From contig NZ_JAPENL010000001.1 of NCBI RefSeq assembly GCF_026342015.1, positions 434,001 to 498,000 of the forward strand: DNA of 64,000 bases, written 5' to 3'. The position numbers were made by a program, and so were the translations under genes. The stretch comes from Micromonospora lupini. Lineage in GTDB: Bacteria > Actinomycetota > Actinomycetes > Mycobacteriales > Micromonosporaceae. A model generated the notes under the pieces. It searched no databases and was not told where the DNA came from. It was given only the letters and a program-made list of their open reading frames with translations. Below, in pieces: positions 45,484 to 53,944 of the stretch (positions are counted from its first letter, which is position 1; each line of letters begins with the position of its first letter).

Positions 45484-48282
45484 TCAGCCGCCGGTGTGGA
45501 TGTGCGCCGCCCACAGCGTCGGCGTCAGCGGGTAGCGGTCCCGCAGCCCCCGCACGGCCGAGTGCAGGGCGTACGCCGCCGACCCGGTCGCGTCGCCGTG
45601 CGCGTAGAACGCGGTGGTCAGGGCGAGGGAGACCGCGTCGTCGACCTCCCACAGGGTGCCGATGACATGCCGGAACCCGGCGAGCTGGAAGGCGCCGGTG
45701 ATGTGCAGCGCCTCGTCGACGAGGGTCGGCGGGGCCTGGGCTGTCGCGCAGGCCGACAGGAAGGCGAACTCCGCGTCCAGATCGAGCCGGGACACGTCGG
45801 CCACGGTGAGTGGGCTCTCCCGGTGGTCGTGCACGAGCAACCGGCCCTGCGCCGGGTCGTGCGGATCGGCCACCGCGTGGCACGCGAAGTGCGCGTACGC
45901 CGAGTCGGCCAACCGGTCCAGGATCTGCTCCCGGGTGGCCGCCGCGTCCAGCCCGATCCACGCTCCGGGCAGCGCCCGCGCCGCCGACGCGGCCTCGCGT
46001 TCGGCGCTGGGCAGCGCCCCCGGGCCGCCTGGGGTGGCGCGCATCGCCACGACGCAGGACCGGGCGTCGGGCCGGGACTGGCGCGGCCCGGTGCGTTTGC
46101 GGGCGAGCGCGGTCACCGTCGGGGTGTAGGAGGAGACCACCCGGTCGAGCGCCGACCGGCCGGCGCCGGCCTGCGCGGCGTGCAGGGGAAAGAACGCCAG
46201 CGGACCGACCGGGCACCACCAGACGCGCGGCAGCTCGCCGGCCGCCTCGGGCGCGTCGATCTGGTCCAGCACCGGCCCGACCAGGGCAGACCACAACCAT
46301 TCGAGTACGCCGCCGAGCGCCGACTGGGCGCGCAGCCGACTCCCTGCGTCCGCCGCCGGGTCGTACGCCGTGGTGGTGGCCTCCTGGAGCAGCCGTAGCT
46401 GCGTCACCGCGTCGGTGAGCGACAGATCCGGCAGCGGCAGCACCGTCACGCGGTGCCCCCGCAGGAGGAGCGCGTCGCAGCGCAACTCGCTCGCGATCGG
46501 CACGACCACAGTGCCGTCGACCTGGTCGAGCAGTTGCCGGGCGCTGGGCGCGAGCAGGAAGTCACCCAGGCCGGGCAGCTCCCGGATCGTCGCCAGCAGC
46601 ACGTTCCACTCGGTCTCCCGGTCCCGGCCGAAGGTCGTGGGCCGCGACGTTTCGGGGGCGGGCGCTTCGAAGTCCCGGCGCATCCGCTGGAAGTCGGCCG
46701 CCAGACGCCCGTCGACGCGTTGCAGCGCCGCCCACTCGCCGTCGGCCGTCAACCGCTGGTGCAGCAGCAGGCCCCGGCCCCGTTCCAGCAGCTCCAGGGC
46801 CCGTTCCGGCTGCCCGGCACCGATCGCGCAGGAGGCGGCGGTCGCCGCCACCCCGGCCGTCGAGCCGAGGTCGGCGTACTGGTCGTGTCGTGTACGCCCC
46901 CGCGACGCCAGCCGGGGCAGCAACGTGATGGCCTCGTCGAAGGCATCCGTCGCCTCCTCCCACCGGCCCAGCGCGGTAAGCGTGTAGGCCGCCTTGTCGA
47001 ACGCCTGGATCCGGACCGGCACGGCCCCGGAGTCGACGCGGCCGGCGACGCGCGCCCGCTCGGCGGCCTCGGTGAGCAGCGCCTTCGCACCGGTACGCAG
47101 GTAGGTCGCCCGCAACGCCTGGGCGATGGACAACCCGGTCTCGGCGCGGTGCGGATGACGTGCGGGCAGGGCGTCCAGCGCCTGGCGCAGCAGGACGAGC
47201 GACTCCTGGAGATAGGCGAGCTCCCCGGTGGCGTCGTAGAGCAGCCGGAGGCTGTAGCCCAACTGGTCCAGGTACAACGCGTGGTTGGGCTCCCCGCGTA
47301 CGGACAACGCGAGCGCCCGGCGCAGCAGACCGATCGCCGTCTCCAGGGCCGAGATGTCACCCGTCAACTGGTGCGTCTTCATGCCGACCGTGGAGAGGCT
47401 GGCGAGCGCCGTCCGGTGCTGCGGATGCCGCTCTCCGACAGTGTGCAGCGCGGCGGCGAACTCCTCCCAGGCCTGGCCGAGCAGCTCGGCGCGGCCGGTG
47501 CGGTCGACAAGCGTGAGCAGCGTCTGCCCGGCCAGGAAACGTGCGTCGACGCTCTGCGGGCTGTGCTCCCGCAGCACCGCGACGGCCCGTTCGACATCGG
47601 CCGTGTGGGTGGTCCCGGACGCCCTGGCCAGCAGGCACCGGGCTCGCAGCAGAACGATCTGGTCCTGGTTGGGCCCGGTGGCGTCCACCGAGGACACCAG
47701 CTCCAACGCCTCGTCGACGTAGTCCTCCACACCGGTGAGCTGGTGGGCGCGCAACAGCGCCTCCGCGTGAATGCCCCGCAACGCGGGCAGATGCTCCGCG
47801 CCGATCCACTGCTCGGCCATGTTAGCGATGGCCGTGAGCCGGTAGAGCGTGTCGACCGAGCCGTCGAAGTCGTGCCGCACCCGATGGACCTGGCAGGTCT
47901 TCAGCATCAGCACCGCGCTGTTGCCCAGGTCGGCCGAGGCGTCCTCGGCGAACCGCAGATACTGCTCGGCGATGTCCAGGAGCTGCGGTTCACTCTCGAT
48001 CCGGGCTCGGGTCAGCAGCACATCGGTGTACGTGGCAAGCGCGCGCACGCCGTGCGGCGTACCCAACTCCTGCGCCAGAAAGGAGTCCGCCATCGTGCGG
48101 ATCGCGGCCTCCAGCACGACGGTGGCCTCGATCAGGTCCTGCCGCCCCTGGTCCGCGTGGTACCTGTCGAGCAGCGCGGCTCCCAGCTCCACCTGGGCCT
48201 CGGCCCACCGCCCGTCGCCGCGCGGCCGTCCGGCCGCGGCCCGACGCCAGTGGTCCACGGCGTCCCTCGCAGAGCGACCCAC
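45484..48282 (-). CDS. CHAT protease with N-terminal TPR array (CATRA-type conflict protein)
   Basis: 932 aa from GTG 48282, which follows GGGGAGGTG. Residues about 30-560 are TPR-like helices (VLEAAIRTMADS, LLRRALALSVRGEPNHALYLDQLGY). The C-terminal CHAT (caspase-like) domain holds the catalytic His at about 802 (HFACHA) and Cys at about 845 (FLSACATA). CHAT proteases linked to TPR arrays are predicted self-destruct effectors, cutting host proteins when a threat is sensed. Just upstream and divergent lie a small Cys-rich protein and a membrane protein, matching the CATRA-type gene set I recall from this class. The trigger and target are unknown. Confidence 0.85.
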   Translation of the reverse strand: MGRSARDAVDHWRRAAAGRPRGDGRWAEAQVELGAALLDRYHADQGRQDLIEATVVLEAAIRTMADSFLAQELGTPHGVRALATYTDVLLTRARIESEPQLLDIAEQYLRFAEDASADLGNSAVLMLKTCQVHRVRHDFDGSVDTLYRLTAIANMAEQWIGAEHLPALRGIHAEALLRAHQLTGVEDYVDEALELVSSVDATGPNQDQIVLLRARCLLARASGTTHTADVERAVAVLREHSPQSVDARFLAGQTLLTLVDRTGRAELLGQAWEEFAAALHTVGERHPQHRTALASLSTVGMKTHQLTGDISALETAIGLLRRALALSVRGEPNHALYLDQLGYSLRLLYDATGELAYLQESLVLLRQALDALPARHPHRAETGLSIAQALRATYLRTGAKALLTEAAERARVAGRVDSGAVPVRIQAFDKAAYTLTALGRWEEATDAFDEAITLLPRLASRGRTRHDQYADLGSTAGVAATAASCAIGAGQPERALELLERGRGLLLHQRLTADGEWAALQRVDGRLAADFQRMRRDFEAPAPETSRPTTFGRDRETEWNVLLATIRELPGLGDFLLAPSARQLLDQVDGTVVVPIASELRCDALLLRGHRVTVLPLPDLSLTDAVTQLRLLQEATTTAYDPAADAGSRLRAQSALGGVLEWLWSALVGPVLDQIDAPEAAGELPRVWWCPVGPLAFFPLHAAQAGAGRSALDRVVSSYTPTVTALARKRTGPRQSRPDARSCVVAMRATPGGPGALPSAEREAASAARALPGAWIGLDAAATREQILDRLADSAYAHFACHAVADPHDPAQGRLLVHDHRESPLTVADVSRLDLDAEFAFLSACATAQAPPTLVDEALHITGAFQLAGFRHVIGTLWEVDDAVSLALTTAFYAHGDATGSAAYALHSAVRGLRDRYPLTPTLWAAHIHTGG

Positions 48283-48355
48283 AGGCGCACCTCCCCGTCG
48301 CGGTTGCCCCCCAGCCTGCCAGCCGTACGCCACATCGACGGGAGATAATCAGTCG

Positions 48356-48757
48356 ATGAGTCAATCGGCGCCGGACAGGCAGCTCGACGACGACCGGGCC
48401 ACCCGGCTGGCGCGGGTCTGCGCCGACATCGCGCAGGTGGGCGACCTGCTCGGCCCGGAACCGGCCCAGGCCCTGGCGCGGCTGCGGGACCTGTCGCTGT
48501 CCGATGAGGGTGTGGACGCGGTGCTCGCCGAGGTGACCGAGTTGATGCGCCTCGGCGGGCTGGTCGGCGGCGACACGATCGTCCGGGGCGACCGCTACCT
48601 GCCGCTGGCCGGCATCCACGGCCGCCGTCCGGAAGTCGTGCGGGTGTGCCCAGGTGACCTGTGCGACCGGGTCGAGATCCCCCGGCCGGACGCCGGCCCG
48701 CCGCCGCGCTGCGCCGTGTGGGACTGCCCGCTGCCGACCTTCCGGATGGACAGGTGA
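48356..48757 (+). CDS. 133-aa protein with zinc-ribbon-like cysteines, CATRA-associated candidate
   Basis: ATG 48356 follows GGGAGATAATC. Residues about 15-80 form helical segments (ARVCADIAQVGDLLGPEP, VDAVLAEVTELMRLGGL). Residues about 97-128 hold two Cys pairs, CPGDLC and CAVWDC, spaced as in a C4 zinc ribbon. It overlaps the next gene by 4 bp and diverges from the CHAT gene across about 70 bp. Position and Cys pairs fit a small accessory of the CHAT system. I recognise no enzyme domain. Confidence 0.7.
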   Translation: MSQSAPDRQLDDDRATRLARVCADIAQVGDLLGPEPAQALARLRDLSLSDEGVDAVLAEVTELMRLGGLVGGDTIVRGDRYLPLAGIHGRRPEVVRVCPGDLCDRVEIPRPDAGPPPRCAVWDCPLPTFRMDR

Positions 48758-49653
48758 ACGCGGTCATCGCCTCGCTCGGCGGCAAGCTGGCCGAGCGGTG
48801 GCTCTCCGGCCTGGCGCTGCCCGGTCTGGTGTTCGTGGCGATGGCAGCCGCGGCGGTGCGCCTCGGCCACGCCCACTGGTGGGACCTGCGGCTGCTGCGG
48901 CAGGAGGTGGACCGGCTCGCCCTCGGGCCACCGTCGCGCAGCACCGGGTCCGCGCTGCTGATCGTCCTCGGCGTCGTGCTGGGCAGCGTCGTCGCCGCGC
49001 TGGCCGCCCAGAGCCTGGAACGACTGGTCGTGGCCCTGTGGACGCAGGACTGGGGCCGGGCCGGCGAGGCCCTGAGCCGCCGGCGGCGACGCCTGTGGAA
49101 CGCCGCCATGGACCACTACGAGAACGCCCTGCGGGACAAGGCACGCCTGTTGCGGTCCGCAGACGCCACCGGAGCGCTGCCGGACACCCAGGCGCTCGCC
49201 CGCGCCTGCGACCGGATCGCGGTGACCGAGCCGGAGCGGCCGACGTGGATCGGGGACCGCATGCTCGCCACGGCCGTACGGGTGCGGGCCTGCTACGGCC
49301 TGGACCTGGCCGCCGCCTGGCCCCGACTGTGGTTGCTGCTGCCCGAGGAGACCCGGGCCCCGCTCGCCGTCGCGCAGGCCGACTTCGCCGCCGCCGCCCG
49401 ACGGGTGGGCTGGGGGTTGCTCTATCTGGCGCTCGGCCTGCTGTGGTGGCCAGCGGCGGTCGTCGGCCTCGGCCTGGCCGTGGCGGGCTGGCGACAGGGC
49501 CGGGGCGCGGTGTCCGTGCTGGCGGACCTGGTGGAGGCGGTGGTCGACCTGCACGTACGCGCCCTCGGCGCCGCGCTGGGACATCCCACCGACGGCACCT
49601 TCGGTGCGGCCGACGGAGAGGCCGTGACAGCCCTGCTGCGCAAGGACCGGTGA
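48754..49653 (+). CDS. Membrane protein partner of the CHAT system
   Basis: 299 aa from GTG 48754, overlapping the zinc-ribbon gene. Hydrophobic segments: about 17-38 (LSGLALPGLVFVAMAAAAV), 65-87 (ALLIVLGVVLGSVVAALAA) and a pair at about 223-250. Between them lies a soluble region (about 90-215) with charged helices (RRRRRLWNAAMDHYENALRDKARL). The membrane pairs suggest it anchors a cytosolic module, perhaps a signal or membrane-damage sensor. No family is recognised. Inclusion in the system rests on operon position. Confidence 0.65.
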   Translation: MNAVIASLGGKLAERWLSGLALPGLVFVAMAAAAVRLGHAHWWDLRLLRQEVDRLALGPPSRSTGSALLIVLGVVLGSVVAALAAQSLERLVVALWTQDWGRAGEALSRRRRRLWNAAMDHYENALRDKARLLRSADATGALPDTQALARACDRIAVTEPERPTWIGDRMLATAVRVRACYGLDLAAAWPRLWLLLPEETRAPLAVAQADFAAAARRVGWGLLYLALGLLWWPAAVVGLGLAVAGWRQGRGAVSVLADLVEAVVDLHVRALGAALGHPTDGTFGAADGEAVTALLRKDR

Positions 49654-49741
49654 CCCCGGGGCTCGGTGCCGGCCGGGCGGGGTTTCCGGGAACGTGAGAT
49701 CCGGGCATGTACCTCGGCACTGCTGGAGGGGAGAGACGGCA

Positions 49742-50083
49742 ATGCTGGTAACCGGTTATCTCGGCGCGGTGCTCATCGGTGCTCTCGTCGGCCTGCTCGG
49801 CCGACTCATCCTGCCGGGGAGGCAGCGGATCGGTCTCTTCGCGACGTTCGTCATCGGCGTCGGCTCGGCGGTGCTGGGCACCGTGGTCGCCAGGGCGCTC
49901 GACATCGACGACGGCGCCAACGTGCGGGTGTGGGTGCTGCGCTGGGACTGGGTGGTGCTCGCCATCCAGGTCGGCCTCGCGATCATCGCCGTGGCGCTGG
50001 CGAACATGCTCACCTTCACCCGGCTCGCCGGCGGCGACGACACCCCCCGTCGGCGGACCCGCCGCAGCCAGGCCAAGGGCTGA
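49742..50083 (+). CDS. GlsB/YeaQ/YmgE-like small membrane protein
   Basis: 113 aa from ATG 49742, with GGAGGGGAGAG before it. The first 50 residues carry the family pattern: glycine-rich helices LGAVLIGALVGLLGRLILPGR and FATFVIGVGSAVLGTVVA. A third hydrophobic helix follows at about 75-98, and the tail is basic. Members are small stress-associated membrane proteins of unknown mechanism. A hairpin terminator follows directly. Confidence 0.8.
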   Translation: MLVTGYLGAVLIGALVGLLGRLILPGRQRIGLFATFVIGVGSAVLGTVVARALDIDDGANVRVWVLRWDWVVLAIQVGLAIIAVALANMLTFTRLAGGDDTPRRRTRRSQAKG

Positions 50084-50085
50084 CG

Positions 50086-50121
50086 AGCGGAGGGACCACG
50101 CCCGTGAGTGGTCCCTCCGCT
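50086..50121 (+). terminator. 14-bp-stem terminator after the GlsB-like gene
   Basis: Perfect stem AGCGGAGGGACCAC with GTGGTCCCTCCGCT around an 8-nt loop, two bases after the stop. First of three hairpins in this convergent gap. Confidence 0.85.
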
Positions 50122-50189
50122 GGTCTGCTGCTGAGTGGCTAAACTTCAGGTTGGCAGTTCACCTGTGCTCTGCTGCGGCGGACGCAGAC

Positions 50190-50219
50190 CTCGGGAGGGT
50201 GTTCCCGCACCCTCTCGAG
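50190..50219 (-). terminator. Second hairpin of the convergent gap
   Basis: A 12-bp stem (CTCGGGAGGGTG with CACCCTCTCGAG, one G-T pair) with a 6-nt loop. Suited to the minus-strand operon ending at 50244. Confidence 0.6.
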
Positions 50220-50221
50220 GG

Positions 50222-50241
50222 GCCCGTCCCACTGGACGGGC
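50222..50241 (-). terminator. Third hairpin, next to the minus-strand operon's end
   Basis: Stem GCCCGTCC/GGACGGGC with a CACT loop, three bases past the stop at 50244 on the minus strand. Confidence 0.65.
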
Positions 50242-50243
50242 GC

Positions 50244-50666
50244 CTACTCGCAGAAGACCCGCACTGTGGCATCGGGGGAGTCCACCTCCACTGTCACGTC
50301 GTCGAGGTGCTCCACGAGCGCCTCCAACTGCTCGGGCTTGAGCTGCGTCAGGTCGATCGGCACGCCCGAGTCGCTGAGTGACGCGTTGGCCTTGACAAGC
50401 GCCTGCGGCGGGACCAGCGCCGCCAGCCGTACGCCGGCCCGCAGCAGTTGCAGTGGCACCCGCACGTTGACCCGCGACGGCTCGCCGTTGTCGGTGGCGT
50501 CCACCACCACCCGCAGGTACTTCACCTTGCCCTTCGGCCGGGCGTCGAGACCTGCCGCCGCCGGCGCCTGATCCCGTTCGAGCGCGGCGATGAGCTGCTC
50601 CGCCTCCTCCGCGGTGATCTTGCCGGCGGCAAGCATGTCGAGGATGTCCTTGCGTTGTTCGGTCAT
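50244..50666 (-). CDS. YvlB/SHOCT-like domain protein, operon third gene
   Basis: 140 aa from ATG 50666, after TAGGAGAGG. The N-terminus KDILDMLAAGKITAEEAEQLIAAL is the short SHOCT-like helical pair seen in YvlB and related envelope-stress proteins. The remainder is beta-rich (VKYLRVVVDATD, RVNVRVPLQLL) and ends VRVFCE. Probably an envelope or stress regulator. It is the last gene of a three-gene minus-strand operon with the DUF2089 HTH and a membrane protein. Confidence 0.75.
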   Translation of the reverse strand: MTEQRKDILDMLAAGKITAEEAEQLIAALERDQAPAAAGLDARPKGKVKYLRVVVDATDNGEPSRVNVRVPLQLLRAGVRLAALVPPQALVKANASLSDSGVPIDLTQLKPEQLEALVEHLDDVTVEVDSPDATVRVFCE

Positions 50667-50677
50667 TCGAACCTCTC

Positions 50678-50938
50678 CTATCGGATGGCCACGAGCACGG
50701 CCGTGCGGCCCTGCTCGATGTCGAAACGGGCGCCGGGCAGCGCGGCGATGACGCGCCAACCGGCGCCGAGCGCCCGCACCGCACCGATGCGGAACACCAG
50801 GCAGGCCACGATCGCCGCGAGCACGACCAGGACCACGACCGGAAAGAGCAGGAGCGCCACCGGGAGCACCGGAACCCAGAAGCGGACGGGTCGGCGGTCC
50901 GGGCGGTTGACAGTGACGGTCACCAGCTGCGGCATCAC
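50678..50938 (-). CDS. Small membrane protein, operon second gene
   Basis: 86 aa from ATG 50938. One strong hydrophobic stretch at about 20-50 (FWVPVLPVALLLFPVVVLV and on), possibly two helices, then a soluble C-terminal part (RVIAALPGARFDIEQGR). Its start codon overlaps the stop of the HTH gene by 4 bp. No domain recognised; likely works with its two operon partners. Confidence 0.72.
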   Translation of the reverse strand: MMPQLVTVTVNRPDRRPVRFWVPVLPVALLLFPVVVLVVLAAIVACLVFRIGAVRALGAGWRVIAALPGARFDIEQGRTAVLVAIR

Positions 50939-51312
50939 GGCCGGCCTTCCAACTCGGCCAGCGCCTGCTGGGCGGTGATCTCACCGCGGCGCAACCGGTC
51001 GATGACGTCGGTCCGCGACGGCGCCGGGTCGGTCTCGACGAAGTCGAGCATCTGCGTGATCCGGTTGAGTCGTGACTTGATCGTCGGGTAGCTCACCCCG
51101 AAGATGCGTTCCATCTCTTTGATCGAACCGTGGCAGCGTACGAACGCCGTGACGAAGACCTGGTCCTCGACGTTGAGTTGAGCCAGTTGCGGTAGCTCGA
51201 ACTCGCCCTCGATCGCGACGCCGTTGCCGGCCAGGCGCACCCGCTCGACGACGAACGGCTGCCCCCGCGTCAGGCTGGTGAGTTCCTGCCAGTCCATCGC
51301 CTGTTCTGTCAT
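50935..51312 (-). CDS. DUF2089-family helix-turn-helix protein, operon first gene
   Basis: 125 aa from ATG 51312. Residues about 30-95 carry LNVEDQVFVTAFVRCHGSIKEMERIFGVSYPTIK in parts, which is the DUF2089 pattern of a helix-turn-helix near a short N-terminal element. The C-terminal end again has the GEITAQQALAEL SHOCT-like pair. Probably a regulator of this operon. The promoter region is GC-poor (AATTTGTAGCTTAAGATTC, about 51317-51335), fitting a regulated start. Confidence 0.78.
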   Translation of the reverse strand: MTEQAMDWQELTSLTRGQPFVVERVRLAGNGVAIEGEFELPQLAQLNVEDQVFVTAFVRCHGSIKEMERIFGVSYPTIKSRLNRITQMLDFVETDPAPSRTDVIDRLRRGEITAQQALAELEGRP

Positions 51313-51501
51313 ACCTAAATTTGTAGCTTAAGATTCTTGAAGTTCCAAGAGTCAGACCTTAACTTTCTCAATCTCATCCGGCCGACACGGCAGGCCCCGG
51401 GACGGAAGTCTGACTTTCTGTGCTCGTTGCCTCACGGACGGTCCAATCTGGAATCGGCTCGCCGTGGGGCGGTCGTACACAGCGGACAGTGGAGGTTTCG
51501 G

Positions 51502-52128
51502 ATGCTGATCATCGCGGAGGATCGGGACACCTACCCACCGAACGGTCAGATCCCCAACCTGGAGACCGACGAGAAGGCGTGCGACGACATCCTGACCCGG
51601 ATCAAGCCGCTCCTGCCCGGCGACCTCACGGGAGAGGTGGTCGGGGCGTTGGTGAACTGGTCGGCGAGCATGCTGCTGCCCCACCAGAGCTTCCGTACCT
51701 GGGCCGAAGCCGTCACCGCCGCGACCAGCTTCGCGCGCAACGACATGGCCCATGCCACCGACGACAGCCAACGGCAACGTGGCGAGGCTGTCGGCGGCGA
51801 CGACCTGGCGAAGCTCAACGCGGCGGTGGCGAGCACGGGACGGACCGGCGACCGGCAGATCACCGTGCGCGACGAGAGCCGCAGGTGGGCGAACTGCGGA
51901 ATGGCCGCGATCTCGTCCGGCTGGCAGGAGACCGCGAACCAGTGGCGGACGTTGCCGTTCAACCCTGACCGGCAGGAGGTCGACGGGATTCGCCGCCGGT
52001 CCGAAACGCCGACGATCCTCGTCGAGGTGTTCGAGCTGCGCAAACCGGCCGTGGTTCGGGCGGCCCTCGGCGGTGACCGCGACGCGTCGCTCAGCGAGCT
52101 GGCGACCCGAGGACTGACCACCGCCTGA
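51502..52128 (+). CDS. Hypothetical protein, 208 aa
   Basis: ATG 51502 follows GGAGGTTTCG. The product is soluble, with MLIIAEDRDTYPPNGQIPNL near the start, helical middle segments (ALVNWSASMLLPHQSF, TFRTW-like) and a charged end. No catalytic motif or known domain recognised. It is divergent from the DUF2089 operon and converges with the S41 peptidase, with a bidirectional hairpin between. Confidence 0.6.
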   Translation: MLIIAEDRDTYPPNGQIPNLETDEKACDDILTRIKPLLPGDLTGEVVGALVNWSASMLLPHQSFRTWAEAVTAATSFARNDMAHATDDSQRQRGEAVGGDDLAKLNAAVASTGRTGDRQITVRDESRRWANCGMAAISSGWQETANQWRTLPFNPDRQEVDGIRRRSETPTILVEVFELRKPAVVRAALGGDRDASLSELATRGLTTA

Positions 52129-52175
52129 CGCAGTGTTCCCGGTCGGCACCCGACCGGCCGGGAGACGGGGGAACC

Positions 52176-52203
52176 GCGGCGGGACCCGGAGAGGTCCCGC
52201 CGC
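52176..52203. terminator. Bidirectional hairpin between convergent genes
   Basis: Perfect 11-bp stem GCGGCGGGACC/GGTCCCGCCGC with a 6-nt loop, 48 bp after the plus-strand stop and 6 bp before the minus-strand stop. Confidence 0.8.
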
Positions 52204-52208
52204 GCGGC

Positions 52209-53093
52209 CTATGCGCCCGAGATGGCCTTGAGTGCCGCGTCGAGTGCCTGGTCGGCCGGGACGGGTACGTCGGGGACCACTCCGACGCCCTCCCAGTTGG
52301 TGCCGGTGACGCTGTTGATGGTCCGGGCGGTCGGCACGGTCACGAGGATGTGTTCGGTGACCGGGTGACGGGCCGTCGGATGCGCACCACCACGTGTCGT
52401 CTCGCCGACGACGACGGCCCGGCCGTGCGCCTGAAGGGTGTACGCCACGTCCTCGCCCCCGGAGAACGTCATGGCGCTGGTGAGCACCTGCACCGGGCGG
52501 TCCACGTAGCGCGGCGCGGGCAGGTGCGCGGTCGTCCAGAACTGACGTGTGGCGCCGGTGGACCGCTCGTAGAAGTCGTTGAGGTGCACCTGGTCGTCGC
52601 GGAAGAAGTAGCTGCACCACATCGCGGCGCCCTCAGGTGTCCCGCCCGTGCACGCGCGCAGGTCGAGGATGAGCGCGGAGCTGAGGGCGACCAGTTGCAT
52701 GGCGGCGCCGATCGCGGTGGCCCCTTCGTCGGCGTACGCGATGCGCCGCACGTCGATGAGCCCGACGTTCCCGTCCCTCTGCTCGACCCGGCGGATCCCC
52801 TGGTTCTCCGCCCGGAGCAGCGCGCGGAACGCGGCCTGCCCCCCGTCCTCGTCCGCCGGATCGAGCGACTGCGGCTGGTCCGTCCACAGCAGCCGCAGAT
52901 GCCTGTCCGGGCAGACCTGCTGCAGGTGGGCGGTCACCGTCTCACAGAGCGCCGGCCCGTCCAGGTCGTCGTAGTCACCTGCCGCCAGTCGGCGCCGGAT
53001 CGCGGCGTCGATGTCCGCGACCTTTGCTGGAAAGACGTACCCTGCCTCGATCCGGTCGAGGGCCTGTTCGATTATCTGTTCGGTGGAGAGCAT
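52209..53093 (-). CDS. S41 family (IRBP-type) serine peptidase-like protein
   Basis: 294 aa. N-terminal helical domain (about 1-70), then the tail-specific protease/IRBP core. The DLRACTGGTPEGAAM glycine segment (about 144-158) and the nucleophile Ser211 in LTSAMTFSGGEDVAY are conserved. GETTRGGAHPTARHPV follows. No signal peptide is seen, so it may be cytoplasmic, unlike CtpA proteases. IRBP-like members without a PDZ domain bind or hydrolyse small molecules or peptides. The catalytic Lys of Ctp enzymes is not visible. Confidence 0.82.
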   Translation of the reverse strand: MLSTEQIIEQALDRIEAGYVFPAKVADIDAAIRRRLAAGDYDDLDGPALCETVTAHLQQVCPDRHLRLLWTDQPQSLDPADEDGGQAAFRALLRAENQGIRRVEQRDGNVGLIDVRRIAYADEGATAIGAAMQLVALSSALILDLRACTGGTPEGAAMWCSYFFRDDQVHLNDFYERSTGATRQFWTTAHLPAPRYVDRPVQVLTSAMTFSGGEDVAYTLQAHGRAVVVGETTRGGAHPTARHPVTEHILVTVPTARTINSVTGTNWEGVGVVPDVPVPADQALDAALKAISGA

Positions 53094-53178
53094 GGCGGGC
53101 CACGGTAGACCGCGGACGGGCTCCTGACCATCGAATTTCGCGCACTCCCCGGCACGGGACGTCCGGAGCGCGTCGGAG

Positions 53179-53844
53179 TCACGAGCGCGGCAGGAAGCCC
53201 ACGAGCGACGTGATGATCGCGAGCCGCAGGGCTGTCCGCAGGTCGATGTGGTGGACCGCGAGCGCCGGCTCGGACTCGTAGACGGCGAGCAGGCTCGGCG
53301 GCGGTGCGGTGTACGCCGACAGCGCGCCCGCCACGAGCAGGGCTTGCAGGCAGAACAGTTCGGCGCGCTCGCCGACCTCGGGCAGGTGCCGCCGGATGAG
53401 GTCGGCCATCACCGCGAGGTTGGCCAGTGCGGCCCGCTTGTGCCGGCGGACCACCTCGACCGAGACGTTGTGCTCAAGCACCCCGCCCTGCGCACCGAAG
53501 AGATCACACAGCACCGTCTGGGCGGCGAGCGATCGACTGAGCACGTCCGCCGTCTGCTCGGCCCGTTCCCGCGCGGAGCCGCTCGGGTCGACGCCCTCGC
53601 CCAGCTCCTGCTCCAGCTCGCCCAGCCAGGTCGTCGTCCGGTCGTCCAACAGGTCGAGCAGCACCGCTTCGCGCGACTCGAAGTAGCGCAGCACCGCCGT
53701 CTTGGCCAGGCCCACCCGCCGGCTCAGCTCGTTGAGGGTCACCTCGGCCACCGGCATCTCGTCGAGCATCGCCGAGGTCGTTTCCAGGATCGCCTGGCGC
53801 CGGACCGCACGCTGCTCCTCGCTGCGCGCCCGCTGGAAGGTCAT
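53179..53844 (-). CDS. TetR family transcriptional regulator
   Basis: 221 aa. The N-terminal helix-turn-helix (about 15-62) reads RRQAILETTSAMLDEMP, VTLNELSRRVGLAKTAVLRYFESREAVLL. The rest is the ligand-binding helical domain. It is divergent from the SDR gene at 53945. Between them lie two copies of the palindrome TACCGGCGGTA, which are the expected operators. It most likely represses both genes and is released by a substrate or product of the SDR. Confidence 0.93.
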   Translation of the reverse strand: MTFQRARSEEQRAVRRQAILETTSAMLDEMPVAEVTLNELSRRVGLAKTAVLRYFESREAVLLDLLDDRTTTWLGELEQELGEGVDPSGSARERAEQTADVLSRSLAAQTVLCDLFGAQGGVLEHNVSVEVVRRHKRAALANLAVMADLIRRHLPEVGERAELFCLQALLVAGALSAYTAPPPSLLAVYESEPALAVHHIDLRTALRLAIITSLVGFLPRS

Positions 53845-53877
53845 AACGCCAACCCTAACTTAGGTACCACCAGTCCC

Positions 53878-53930
53878 TTGACAGCGTACCGGCGGTACTT
53901 TACCGTTCAGGCATAACTTACCGGCGGTAC
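53878..53930 (+). promoter_or_regulatory. SDR promoter with paired TetR operators
   Basis: TTGACA (53878-53883) and TACCGT (53901-53906) form a -35/-10 pair with 17-bp spacing. GTACCGGCGGTAC (53886-53898) lies between them, and a second copy TTACCGGCGGTAC (53918-53930) lies just downstream; both contain the 11-bp palindrome TACCGGCGGTA. Repressor binding there would block this promoter and, by position, that of the TetR gene. Confidence 0.75.
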
Positions 53931-53944
53931 ATTGGGAGCCTGAG

